From NCBI GenBank assembly GCA_022579005.1, contig MU401517.1, positions 1 to 64,000 of the forward strand: 64,000 nucleotides of DNA. Direction: 5' to 3'. Each line of letters opens with the position of its first letter. The first letter of the stretch is position 1. Both the position numbers and the translations under genes were made by a program. This document shows, one piece after another, positions 12,131-26,300 of this stretch. This stretch comes from Poronia punctata. Taxonomy: Eukaryota > Ascomycota > Sordariomycetes > Xylariales > Xylariaceae. The notes beneath the pieces were generated by a model. The model was given only the letters and a program-made list of their open reading frames with translations, searched no databases and was not told the DNA's origin.

Positions 12131-15100
12131 TACTTTTTATTTAAAGCTAATTATTATAAATAGCTTTAAATGTTAACTAGTAAGATAATATAAGTAAATA
12201 AAAAAAAATTATTATAAATAAAATAATAGTATTAGCATATATAAACTAATTTTTAAATATGTTTATATATTTAAAATATGTTATAATAATTATAAAGTGC
12301 TAATAATTATATAAATGCTAGCAATTTTTAAGTTTTTTTTAAATATAAGTATATATTTAAAAATACGTTATAATATATAATAGTTAAAATAAGTTAAAGT
12401 AATTAAGTACTTTAATACTTTATTGTTTATATAAGCTTATAAATATATTAAATATACTTATATTTAAACTAAGTACTTTTAAGTATTTTATATTATATTA
12501 TAGTACTTAGTTATATTTGCTATTTATTTACTTTGCTTATGCTAATACTTTTATAAGCTTAAATACTTTTTTAAATTTTTTAATTTTTTTTTTTTTATAT
12601 TTTTGCTTTTATATTTTTTTATTTTGCATACTTATTATTACTTTTTAGTATATAAGTATTAGTTTTTAATTAATTTTTAAAGTATTTAAAATATTATTAT
12701 GCTTTTTAATTATAAAGTAAATAATATACATATTTTTTTTCTTGTTTAATGCTTACTATGCTATTTTATAGTATATAATATAAAATTTAAACTTATTTTT
12801 AGTATATAAATAGTTTATTAGTTAAAAAAAAAGTTTTAAGCTATAGCTAAGCATATAAATATAAACTTTAATATAAAAAATCTTGCTGCTTTTTTAGCTT
12901 AAGCTTATATAAAGAACTTTTATAGTATAAGCAAGCATAACTTAGCTTTTATAATGCTTTATTATAAAAAAAATAAAGCTAATATATTTATAAGCTTTTT
13001 TATATTACTTATAATGCTTATTTAATTTATTTTAATTATAAGTTTGCTTTTATTAAAACATTTTATGCTTATATTTAATATAGTTTTTAGCTTGCTATTT
13101 AAAAAAAAGCAAAACTAGTTATATTATAAAAAAGGCTTTATAAAGCAAGTATTAAAAAATAAGCACTTTAATAATAATACTAATGCTTATAAAAAAGTTA
13201 TAGCGCTTAAATAAGCTACTAAATTGCTTATAATCGTTTTTTATATTTTTATTATTATAGTTTACTATAAAAATTACCTTTTTTTTTATTTTTTTTATAC
13301 TTTTATTAGCAATAAAGGTTGCTTTTAATAAAGTGCTTATAAGTAAAGCTAGCGCTTATTTAAATACTACTTATACTTATAAATGTTATTAATAATAAGT
13401 AAAGCGCTTAGCTTAGTTACTTATTTTTTTACTATTTAATTTATTAAGTAAAAGTAATTTTATAATATATTATATTTATTAACGTTAATAAAATAATATA
13501 AAAAAAGCTGCTAGTAAATAGCTTAAAAATATTATAAATAAAAATGTTACTAGCAAGCAACTAAATAATATTATAAGTATTTTTATACTTTTACTTAAAG
13601 CGTTAATTATTAATAAGTAATTAAAATATATTATAAATACTTTTATGCTTTTATTTAAAGTATAAGTTACTAGTAAGTAACTTAAATATATTATAAATAC
13701 TTTTTTTATTTTTATTATAGTATTTTTTATAGTATTTAATTTAGTTTTTAATTTTTTTTTTATACTAGTATAAATAAGCAATACTTTAGCACTATAAACT
13801 TTTTAGTTAGCTTTAAAAAAAAATAAAAAGCTTTAGCATATAAAGAAAATGCGTGCTTTGCTTTAGTTAGCATTATAAGCTATAACTTGCTATATTTTTT
13901 AATTAAAAGTACGTTTTTTGTTTTATTTTTGTTTTTATAATAAAAATTATTATAAAAGTTTTGCATAGTAAGTTAAAGCATTTTTAATATATTATAATGC
14001 TTGCTTTTTTATTTAATTATACTAATTTGCTTTTATTATATAGTTGCTTATTTTATTAAAAAGTTTTTTTTATACTAAAAAAAAAAAGCTATTACTTAAA
14101 AGCTATAAAAAGCTTTTAAGCGCAGTTTTTTTGTTTTTAGTTAAGGTCCCCTTTTAAAGTTTTTTTTTTTTGCATATATTATTTTACTATATACTTTTAG
14201 CTTAGTAAAAAAAAAGCAAGCGCTAAAGCAACGCTTAAATATATTATTTAACGCTACTTTAAATTTAATATTTAATAAATAGCTATAAGTTTTGCAAACT
14301 ATTTTTAATACTTTTACTTTTGCTAGCTTTAGTTTAAATACTTTTATTTTTATTAGCTTTAGTTTTAATAAAAAAAATAATAATAATAGTAATAATAGTA
14401 TTTAGTTTAGCAAGTTTAATATAAATAAAAATTATATTTTATATTATAATTATATAAGGCTATATACTTTAAATTAGCTTTTGCATGCTAATAAAGCTAT
14501 TTTTAAAACGCTTATTTTTTTTATTTATAAAAAAAAGCAAAAAATTATACTTAAATTATAACTAAATACTTATTAAAATATTTTATATACTAATTATTTT
14601 TTAGCTATAATATATAGTTTTATTTATTTATTTTTTAAAATTAGTTATTATAATACAGCTAATTTAAATTACTATTTTTGCTTATATTATATTACTAGCT
14701 AAGCTTATTATTTACTTTTTATTTAAGTTATATTATATACTAATGCTTTATTTAAAATGTTTAAAATAAAAGTAATTATTAAAAATTAACTAAGTATTTT
14801 ATTTTTATTTTTAATGCTTATAAGTATTTAACTTTATTTTAAAAAGTAAAAAAGTTATATAAGTATATTAATACTTTAAATAGTTATTATAGCAATTTTT
14901 ACTAGCATATTATTTATTTTTATTTTAAAAAAAATATTTAATAATAAGTATTTTTAAAAAAAAATATAAAATATTATATTTTAAATGCTTAAGCTAAAAA
15001 GTTATAAAGTTAAAAACGTAAAGCTTAATAAGCTTATAGCAAACAATAAAAAGCTTATTTTAACTTAAAATGTTATTATTAGTTTTTAAAGTTTTAGTAC

Positions 15101-16258
15101 TTTTTAGCAAAAAGTATATAGTAATAATTATAGTGCTTATAAAGCTTATAGTAATTAAAGTTAGCAGCATACTACTAATACTTAAAAAAAAAAAGTAAAA
15201 AAAAAAAGTAAAAAGCAAAAAAGCTTTTAAAAAAAATTAAATTAGTTTTATTTTATGCTTATTTATTATTTATTATTTTTAAATAGTTTTATTTAGCTAG
15301 TTTAAATATAAATATTAAAGTTTTATAATAAACTTTTAATGCTTACGCTTTTTTTTAATTAAAGTATAATGCTTTGCTACTTTTTAAAGTTAATTTTTTA
15401 TTTTAAATAGTAGTATTAAAATTTATTATAAGTTTAGTAGTAATTTAAAATACTTAAACGCTTTTTAAAATAAGTTTTTAGTAAGTTTGTTAGCTAGCAT
15501 ATTAGCTATTACTATATACTTAATTTTAAATAAGCCTTTTTAATATTATTTACATATTTATATATTTTATATATTAATATATTTTAATTAAGTATTAATA
15601 TATTTTTTATTTTTTATTGCTAAGTAGATTATTTATATATTATTAAAGTAAATTTTTTAGTTTTAATTAAAATTAAGCTTTATATTAGCTATTAAACGCT
15701 TTAGCGCTATAGCGTCTTTGCTTATTAGTTTTAAAACTATTAACTTTATTTTTATAATAAAAGTAAAAACTATATTTTATTAATATGCTTTTTAAGTAAT
15801 TAAGCTTTTTTATAAACTTATTAAATATTTATAAAAAAATTGCTATATTTTTAAATTATTAGTAAAAAACACATTTTTTGCTATTATTAGTGCTTATAAG
15901 CTACTAAAAAAATAGTTTATTACTATTTTTAGCTTTTTAATATAGTATAAATACTTAATAATTTAATTTGCTATAACTAAATACTTTAAATTTAAGTTAG
16001 TTAAAAACTTTAATAAAAGTAATATAGTATATAATATGTTTGCTTTTATTATAATTACTATATATATAATTAATTTTATATGCTTTTAATACGCTTTAAT
16101 TTACGCTTTTATTGCTATGCTTTTAAACTTTTTTAGTTTTTTATAAAGTAGTAGTATATATAGTATTTAGCTTTTATTAGCTAGATTATAATGCTTAGCT
16201 ACTTTTTTAATATATTAGTTATATAGTAAAAAAATTGTTTTCCTTTTTTTATTTTTTA
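12131..16258. repeat. AT-rich interior of outer element, left part
   Basis: Very AT-rich, with no recognisable protein in any frame. Presumed internal sequence of the outer element between its left LTR and the nested retrotransposon. The 98-aa frame at 13485-13781 is an Ile/Leu/Lys compositional artefact. Confidence 0.6.
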
Positions 16259-16263
16259 TTACC

Positions 16264-16559
16264 TATAATAGAATTAAAAAAATAACTAGTAAAAAAACTA
16301 ATATATACCTTATGTTAACAATAAAATTTAAAGGTAAAGAACTAGAAACTAAAATATATAGAGCAGTATTGTTTATACTTATTTATATTTTTTTTATTTT
16401 AGGTCTTTACTATAGCCTTTGTTTAAAGTTTAATTATAATTACTACCTCTTGCTATAAGCCTTTAATAAAAAAGTAATAAGTATAATTTTATGTTTATAA
16501 AATTAATAAAATTAATTAAATTAATTAATTTAAGGACTAAAGACTATTTTTTTATTATA
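16264..16559 (+). repeat. 5' LTR of nested retrotransposon
   Basis: Copy of 23052-23347, 296 bp, preceded by the TSD TTACC. Orientation of the element is not determined. Confidence 0.88.
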
Positions 16560-19500
16560 ATCTTTTTTTTATAAAAACAATTTGCTTTAAATTTTAAAAA
16601 ATCTGCTGTTTTTTAGTTAACTGCGCTTAGAATTAAACTAGTAACGTAGTAAAAACTAATATTTCTAAGCAGTAAAAGGTTACTTTTAGTGTACGCTATT
16701 AGTTAATTAGTAAAAGCTTTTAATTTTTACGTTTTTTTTAATTATGCTAATAATTAGTTTTTAAAATTTAATTTTTATAAATTAGTTTATATAGTAGCTT
16801 TTATTTATAAGTTTAAAAACTAAAAACTATTTTATTAAAATTTAAATATTTATATTTTATAAATATTTACTTTTTTATACTTATTAGTTATTTTTAATAT
16901 TAAACTAAATTTATTTTTTAATATTGTAAGCAGTTATTATTTTTATAAAGTTTTAAGTAAATATTTTTTTTTATAGCTTATAGCTATTTTATTAAACAAG
17001 TTAATAGTTTAGCTTTTATTAAATATGCTTTATAAAATTAATATAACTTTTTAAGTATATTTTAAAAGTTAAATGCTAAATACTATATATTATTTAGATT
17101 TTATTTTTTTTATAATATTTAATAGTATAACTTACTATATTAAATTTATAATAATAATATTTTTTTAACTTTTTATTTTTTGTTTTTTAATAGTTTATTT
17201 ACAATTTTGCTACTTAAGCAAAGTAGTTTTTATTTAAAAAGTAAAATATTTAAATATTTATAAAAATAATTAGTATAAAACTTTTATTTTTTTTTAAAAA
17301 ATATTAAAAGCCTAAGTTTAAACGTATGTTTATATTTTTTTTTAATTATTTAATAGTAATATTAAGTTATAAAATAGTTTAATTTATTATTAAAATAGTT
17401 TGTTTACGTTTTTATTTTTTTAATAATATATATAAAACTTTTAATTATAAAGTTAAAGTTATAATAATGTTTATTAGCTTACTATATTATTTAGTTTTAA
17501 GCTTTTTAAATAATTATTTAAGCTGCTTTAATATATTATTATATTTTAGTTATAAAGTTTTAAGCTTGCTAGCAAAATAATTATTTTATTAAAGTTAAGC
17601 AAGTAAAGTTTTTAGTTTTAAATTTTTAGTTAAAACTTATTTTTATTAGTTTGCTTATAATACCTTTTTTAAAAAATAATTTACTAAGCAACTTATATAG
17701 TAAAAATATTTAAATTATATTTATAGTTAGTAGTCTTGCTGCTTAATTATTTTAAAAATAGCTAATATAAAGTTAAAAGCGCTGCTTAAAATATTAGTTT
17801 ATTATTTTAGCTTATTTTGCTATTTGCTTATATTTAGTAGTAGTAAAGTTTAGCTTAACTTTATAAATTTTTAATAATTTATTTATAAAATTAAATATAA
17901 ATTATAGTTTTTTATTATTAGTAAAGCTTTTTAGCTATTTAAAAATATAATATAACTTTTTATAATATATTTAAGCTATATTTTAAGCTATTATAATATT
18001 TTTATAAAAAGTTGTTTATAATTTTTTAAATAAACTATTTATAATTATAAAAGTATTATTATATTTTTTTTTATTATAAAAAAAACTTTTAAAGTTTATA
18101 ACTAAATACTGCTATAAGTACTTAAGTACTAGTAATAATATTAATTTTTTTAATAACTTATTATATAGTACTTTTATAGCTTTATATAAGCAGTTAGCTA
18201 TATAGCAGTTTATGTTTTTATATAAACTTATTTACTAATATTGTTATATTACTAACTTTTTAGTTTTACTATATTTTAAATATATAATAATAATTTAAGT
18301 ATATATTTTTTAAATTAACTTAGTATAAAAGTTATTAACGTTTAAAACTACTAGTTAGCTTTTATAAAGTAGTAGGTTTTTTATTATTATTTAGTTTAAA
18401 GATTTTATAAATTTAGCTTTACTTTTTAAATTTTTTAAGCTAAAGTATATTTTATTAGCTTATATAATAAAGTTTATTAAAATAATTTTAAATACTTTTA
18501 GTAAAGTTTAATTACTTATTATATAAATAATAAGTTTAAAAATCTAGTTTTTAAAAACTTAATTTTTAGTAGTAAGTTAAAATAAGGCTATAGTATATTA
18601 TTTTTTTTTTTTTCTTTTTAAGTTTTTAGGTTTTTTTATAGTTTAAATAAAATGTTTGCTAGTATATTTTTTAATTTTAGTTAATAAGTTATTATAAAGT
18701 TATATTAAAAAATTAGTTTTGCTTATTTTACTTATTAAAAGTTTAGTATTTTTTTATAGTAAAGTATTTTAATATAAAATAATTTATTAGTACTATAAAT
18801 AGCTTCTAATTTTATAAACTAATTAACTTAGCTTTTTAATATAATAAAGCTTTTATAATAGCTAGCATTTTTTTATTATATATTTTATAATTAAGCTTTA
18901 TACTATATAATACTTTAAAATAAAAAGTAACTAGTTTTTAGTTGTTAAAAAGATTGTTTTTTTATAAAAAAACGCTTATAGCTACTTTATTTAATATATT
19001 TGTTTTTACTAATATTTTAGCATTAAAAAAAAAGTAATAAAAAATTAAAGCTTTTATTAACGCTATTTAAAAAGTATTAAATACTTTTTAGCATTTATTT
19101 GTTTATTTTATAATTAATACTATATATATTAAGTTATTTAAAAGTTTTGCTATTTTTTTATATTTTTAAATAAATTAATAGTAAAAGTTGCAAAACTTTA
19201 AAAATAACCTAACTTTTTTTAAGTTAGCTTTTTTTTTATTTATAAGTAAAGTTTAATATTTTATAACTTTAACTTTTTTTTAGTTAACTTTAATTTTTTT
19301 TATACTTATAATAAATTTTAAAAATTTAGTTTTTATTATATAAAATTTGCACTTTTTAATATTAGCTTACAACTTTACTTTTTATAACTAGTTAAGTACT
19401 TATAATATATAATATTAATATTTTAACTTGTTATTTAAATATATTAGTATATTATTAATATATATAATATAAAAAACGTTTAAATAACTTTAAAAGGTAT

Positions 19501-22500
19501 TATTAATAAATTTTTAAAAGGTTGCTAAGCTATTAATAAGTTTAAATAAAAAGACTTTAAACTTATAAGCACTATATTAAGTATAAAAAGCTATTAAGTT
19601 TTTATTTTCCTTAGCTATTTTAATTTAATAAAAAGCTTGTTAAATGTTTATTTTAGTAAATATTTTAGCTTAAGCTAATTAAGTTAGTATTTTATTAATT
19701 AAAAAAAAAAGTATTAGTTTTTTTAAGTAAGCGTATTTAACTTATAATAATTTATATATAGCTAAAGCAAGCTATTACCTTTTTAAGCAAAAAAAATAAA
19801 AGCTGCTTATAGTATAATTATTAGTTTAATAAACTTTTTTTATAAATTATTTTAAATATAATTTTAATAGGTTTTAGCTTTTTTTAAAGTTATTTTATAT
19901 AAAGAACTATATTTTAAAGATTTTGGTTTTTTATTTATAATAATATAATAATTTACTTTTACTTATTTAAGTAGCATTTTGTTTAAACTAGCTTTACTAA
20001 ATATATTTAAGTATTTATAATATTGTTTTAGCATAATTTGTTTTATTAAATCTTGCAAATCTTATTAGTTAGTAAAAAGCATTTTTTTTTATAGTATTTA
20101 ATAACCTACTTTATTTTATATAAAAAAAGTATGCAGCATTTTATATTTTTTTATTTAGTAAATATTATAAAAGCTTTAGCTATAAAAGTAAATATTTAAA
20201 AAGTATAATATTTATACTATTTATAACTATTTTTTTTTAACTTATATAGTTTTTCACTATTAGTTTTTTTTTATTATTTTTTAGCAGCTTTAGTTAGTTT
20301 AATAATTAAATAAGTTAATTATAATTTTTTTATTTAAAATATATTTTATTTAGTTATATTTTTATATTATATAATTTATACTTAAATTACTTTTTTAAAC
20401 CTTAAAAGGTTTTAATATTATAATAAAATAAGTAGGTTTAAATTAAAGTTTAAAAAATTATAGTTTAGATTTTTTTACTTATAAAAATTTTTGTAGTTTT
20501 TAAATCTGTTGTTAAATTAAAAAAATAGATTTGTTTTTTATTTTTTTAGTTATTTTTTTATTATGCTATTTTTTGTTTTTTGCTTTTATTAACTAGTTTT
20601 AATAATAAATATTAGCAATAGTGTTAAAATATAAAATTAAGTTTTTTATAAAGTTTATAGCTATTTTAAAAAATTAGTATGCTAGCTTTTAGTTATTTAA
20701 AAATAATAAACGTTTTTAATATAAGTTTATAAAAATATTATAGTGTTAAAAAAACTTTTTTTTTAAAATTATGTTATGCTTTATATTAATAATAAAAAAA
20801 AGTACGTTGTATAATATATAACTTTATACTTTTAAATAAGCTTATAATGCTTAATTTATATTTTATACGCTTTTTTTATTATATTTTACTACTAGTGCAA
20901 GTTTAAAACTTATAATTTTTTTAGCTTAAAAATATTTTAATATTTTAGTAGCAAAGCTTATATTTAGTATAAAATATAAATTTGCTTTTATATTTATAAA
21001 AGCTTTAGTACTTAAAATATATTTATTGTTTATTATAATATAGTTAACTATTAAAAGATTGCTTTTAAAAAGGTTTTTTAAAAAGTTAAATAAAATATTT
21101 TAATATATTTTTATTTTTAAAGCTAATATAATACTATACTTAAAATAAAAGTTTAATTTTTTAAGCTAATTTTTTTTTTATTTATTTAATAAATTTATAA
21201 TTTTTATAGCTTTAGTAATAATAAAACTAACTTAAGCAGCACTTAATTGTTTAAATTCTACTTTTTTAGCATAGTTACTGCTTTAGTGCTTTTATTTATA
21301 GTAAATAAAATATTATTTTTTAGCAATTAATAGTTTAGTTTGCTTAAAATTTAGTTTAGTATAAATAGTACTATTTCTTTTAGTTTTTAAATTTAAAATC
21401 TTATAATAGTTAGTATTTATTTTTTATTTTATAGTTTTTTTTTTTTATTTTATAGCTTTAGTTTTTATAATCAATTTTTTAAGTTAAGCTATTGCTTTTT
21501 TTTTAAACTTAAATTAAGTATTTTTAAAATTAGCTTTTTATTTACTTAAAAAGTTTTTATACTACTAATAATTAAAAATTTAAGTATATTTGCAATATTA
21601 TATAAAAGTAATAGTTAGGTTTACTTTTTTTAGCAAGCAAAGTATATTAAGTTAGTTTAGCAATTTATTATATATATTATGCTTAAATTTTAATAAAAGT
21701 ACTTTAGCTTAACTAGCTTATTTAATAAATTTAATTTTAAAATTATTAAATTTATTTTTATTAGCTATTTTAAGATTTTAGTACTTAATTTATGCTATTT
21801 TATACTTATTTAAATTATAGTACTATTAATAAAAGTGTTTTAATACTTTTTTTAAAGTTTTTAAAATTAGTTTACGTTTTTGTTTTAATAAAATAAAAAA
21901 TATTAATTTTTTAGCAACTATTTTTTTTATTTAACTTATAATATAAGTAATCTTGTTATTATTATTAATAAAATAATTATAGTTTTGTTTTAATTTTTTT
22001 TTTAATAGCATATACTAATATTTAAATTAAACTTTAAGCTTTTTATTTGCTTTATTGCTAGTAAAAATAAAAAGTAAGTTTATTTTTGCTGTTTGCTTAT
22101 TTTTTATTTTAAATTTATATAATTTATTAAATTTTAAAGTAAACTAATAAAATTAATTTATTAAAGCAATAGTAGCTATAGTTATAATTTAATTTTTTAA
22201 AGCTATATTAGTTTTTTTTAACTTTTATACTTTTTTTTACTAAGCTATATTAATAATATGTTTTTTTTTAAATTTTAGTTTTAAAAAGCTTAACTAAGCT
22301 TAATAGCTTAAGCTTATATTATTATTATATTTTTATTTAATAACTTTGCTATATTATATAGTTTTTTATTAATAAATAGCGCTGCTTATAATATTAATAA
22401 CTTATATTTAAATTTTTAAAATATAATTTTTAAATTTTTAATTACTATTTTAGTAAACCTTTTTTTATTTATTAAGCTATAAAAGTTAAAATATACTTAA

Positions 22501-23051
22501 ATGCTGTTTAAAGTTATAGCTTTAAATAGTATTATAAAGGTTTGTTTTCTTTTAGCAAAGTAGGTAGCATTAGTTTTTACTTATATTTGCAGTTTTTAGT
22601 TTATTTATTTTTTAATAATTAAAAACTAGGCTTAAACAAATGCCTTATTGCTTATAACTTTTATAAAGTAATTAAAAAAAGTTAAAGCTACTTTAATTTT
22701 TTAAAGATTATTTTTTTTATTTAGTTTATATTTTTTAGTATAAAAGGTTATTAGTTTATAAGCAAAATAAACAAAGTTTTTAAATATTTGCTATATTAGT
22801 TTTTTATATTTTTTTAAGTTTTAAAGCTTTATACTTTAAAAATTATTTAAGTTAAACTAAACTTAACGTTTAGCTTTAAAAGTATATAAGTTTTTAAAAG
22901 TAATAACTAAAAAACGTACTTTGTTTAGTATAATATTATAAAGGATTACTAAAAACTAAATATTTATTATATTTAGTTTAGTAGATTTTAATATATTAAG
23001 TAGTAAAATAATTATAGTTTTTTTAAACAGTTAATATAACAACTTTTAAAT
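16560..23051. repeat. Internal region of nested retrotransposon
   Basis: AT-converted throughout and full of stops in every frame. No gag, protease, reverse transcriptase, RNase H or integrase motif can be read. Confidence 0.6.
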
Positions 23052-23347
23052 TGTAATAAAATTAAAAAAATAACTAGTGCAAAAACTAATATATACTTTA
23101 TATTAACAATAAAATTTAAAAGTAAGGAACTAAAAACTAAAATATATAAAGCAATATTGTTTATACTTATTTATATTTTCTTTATTTTAGGTCTTTACTA
23201 TAGCCCTTGCTTAAAGTTTAATTATAGTTATTACTTCTTATTATAAGCCCTTAATAAAAAAGTAAAAAGTACGATCTTATATTTATAAGATTAATAAGAT
23301 TAATTAGATTAAATAATTTAAGGACTAGGGACCACCTTTTTATTATA
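23052..23347 (+). repeat. 3' LTR of nested retrotransposon
   Basis: Copy of 16264-16559, 296 bp, followed by the TSD TTACC. It keeps slightly more G/C near its end (GGACTAGGGACCACC) than the left copy (GGACTAAAGACTATT). Confidence 0.88.
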
Positions 23348-23352
23348 TTACC

Positions 23353-26300
23353 TTAATCTTAAAAAACTATATAATGTTTTTTTAGTTTTTAATTTTATAT
23401 ACTTATTTAATACTTTAAATTATTTAAAACGCTTATACTTTATAAAACTTTAAGTATAGTATTAAAAAATTGTTTATATAAAAAACTACTAGTATTTAGT
23501 AGTTTTTATTATAAAATAGGCAAAGTCTTTTTTTAAAAAGTATAAAACTAAGTTTTATTAGCGTGCTTAAAAATTTTTTATATTAAAAAAAAAATAAGTT
23601 TTTTAAACTATATAATACTTTTAAAAGCAATATAACTTTATTAAAATGCTTTTTTATACTATTAAGCATATTATATACTACTAGCTTTTTACTTTTTTTA
23701 TTTATATTAAAAAATGCGCTTTTAATATTATATTATTTATATTTAAAACTAAAGTAAGCTGCTATTATTATAACTAATTAAAAAGTTAAAGTAGTAAAAG
23801 TAGCTATATAAGTTAATTAAAAAGTATTAGTTACTTATTAATTTTTTTTTATTACTAATTTAGCTTTATAGTTTATAAAATACTTTTTTTTATTAAACTT
23901 ATACGCAAATACTTATTTTAATAATAGTAGCTTGCTTATTACATTTTTATATAAAATATGTTTTATAATATTAAGTATAAGCATTTAATTTAGCTTTTTC
24001 TTTATGCTTTTTTTAAAATATTTTTTTAGCAAATATGTTATAAAGTTTTTTTAATGCTTAGGTTTTAGCTTTACTAAGTTGTTTTAATAAATTTGTTTTT
24101 TTAAAAAAGTACTTAAACGTTTTGTTTTTATTTGCTTTATTGCTGCTATAAATATAGTATATAAAGTTTTATATTTTTAATCCTTTTAATAAATTGCTTT
24201 TAATTAATTTAAAAAAAATATTTTTAAAATTTTTTTTTAATATTTATTATTATTATTTAATATTATAATTATATTTTTACTATATATAAGTGTTATAAAT
24301 ATATGCTAATTGCTTTTTTTAGCTTTATTATAAAGTAAAAATTTATAAAGTTTTTTACTTTTTTTAACTTATTTTAAAAGTTTTTACTAAGTATATTTTT
24401 TTTTTATTTTTAGCTTTTTTATATTAAAAGTATTTAAGCTTTATGCCTTTTTTTTAAAAGCTTTATTTTATTTTTTTTTAAGTTATATATTAAAAGTATT
24501 AAAGTGCTTTAAAGCATTATAAAAGTTTTTTTAATACTTTAAAGCTTTTTTTATTATTATTAAATATAGTTAAGTATTTAAAGTTATATTTTAATACTTT
24601 ATTTTATTATTTTATAAGCTTAAACGCTTTAAAGTAGCTATTTTTTATTTAAGCTGCTTATTAATATTAGCTTATAGCATTTTTTAGTATATTTAACTTT
24701 TATAGTTTTTATTTTATACTTTATATACTTTTTTTAAGTACTATTAATATATTGCTTTATTATTTAAGTTTTTAGTTATACTATTTTTTTTGCTTAAAAA
24801 GCTTTAACATATTTTTAAAAGTTATAAATTTTTATTGCTAATATTATAAGTTTTTTAATAGCTTTACTTACTTTTGCACTATATTTACTTTTAACTTATA
24901 AGCTTATAAAAAGCTATTTAAGCTTTTAATTAGTTTAAGCGCACTTTTAGTTTTTTTTATTACTAGCAGCATATTAAGCAATATTTTATAACTTAAAATA
25001 TTTTTAATTTTATTATTTAAAAGTTTATTAAAAAATAATATTAGTATTAGTTTAATTTTAATAAACTTATACTATATTATTTTTTAACTAATATGCTTAT
25101 AAGTTTTTTTTAAGTTATAAAATTATATTTTATTAAACTTTATATTTTTAAACATAATTACTTGCTTTATTATAAATATTTAAATTTAATATAAGTTAGT
25201 TATTATATACTTTATTATATATTTTATATATGCTTAAAGTTTTATTTTAAATGCTTATTTTTAATAACTTATAAAAAAAACTTATTTTAATAAATAGTAT
25301 TTATATTTATATACTATTATTTTTAACTAATTTAGTTTAAAATTACTTATTAGTACTTTTTTTATTTTTAGTATATATTAGTAAAAATAATATATAAACT
25401 ATATATAAAGTTTTTTAAGTAAGCTATAAAAATTATAAGCTTTTAAAAAGCTTTAATTATATAACTACGCTATTGCTTAAATTATTTTTAGCTATAATTT
25501 AGTAAGTAAATATACTTTATTTATTATAGTAGTTAACTTATATATAATTTATTATTTAGCTTATTTACTTACTTTTACTAGTTTTTTAATATATATAAAT
25601 AAAGTTTTTATTATAATTTTTTTTTTTTATATTACTTTTTATACTTAGTTTTTTTTTTATAATAATAACTGCTTTTTTATTATTATAGCAAAAAAAATAA
25701 AAAAAAAGTTTAAACTAGTATTTTATTTACTTTTTAAAACTAGTAAGCTTTTTAAGTACTAGTTTTAAGCTTTTTTTTTATAATAAAAAAGCTTAAAGCA
25801 TTTTGTTATATTTATTTTTTAAAACTAATATTTAAACAAATTTATTATAGCTTATTTTATAATTAAATAAATTTTAATAAATTTTTTAAAATAGCTAACT
25901 TATATAACGCTTTAAAGTTTAACAAAATATTACTTTAGTTATATAAGTAATAATATAGCTATTATACTTAATATAAAGCGTTTTTTAAATTTTAATATTT
26001 TATACTTTATTAGCTAAAGCTTATAAAGCTTTTAAATTTAAATATTTTGCTTTTAAATATTATAATTTTTTTAAATTAGTTTATAATTATAATAAGTTTT
26101 TAAAAAGTTAATATTTTTTTTTATAATAGCTATTATAATCTTTATAGTACTAAGTAAAATATAAAAAAATATTATAAAGTTTATTAAATAACTACTAAAG
26201 TAAAAAAATTAAAGCTTATATTTAAAAAAAATTAAGTTATAATAATATATAAACATTTTAAGTATAATATTATACTTAATTAATTTATATTAAAGCAAGT

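Larger units (their letters stand above)
16264..23347. mobile_element. Complete 7.1-kb LTR retrotransposon, nested, RIP-degraded
   Basis: Two direct repeats of exactly 296 bp (16264-16559 and 23052-23347) bound a 7084-bp unit, flanked by a perfect 5-bp target-site duplication TTACC (16259-16263 and 23348-23352). The right LTR begins TGTAATA; the left begins TATAATA, which fits a G-to-A RIP change of the terminal TG, and both end TATTATA, which fits TATTACA. LTRs differ mainly by transitions. Length and LTR size fit an autonomous Copia or Gypsy element, but the coding region is too mutated to type. It lies inside the outer LTR pair, so it inserted later. Confidence 0.88.

Noticed and set aside
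13485..13781. 98-aa membrane-like protein
   Set aside because: Ile/Leu/Lys/Tyr composition results from AT conversion; repeats within it mirror nucleotide repeats, not a protein domain.
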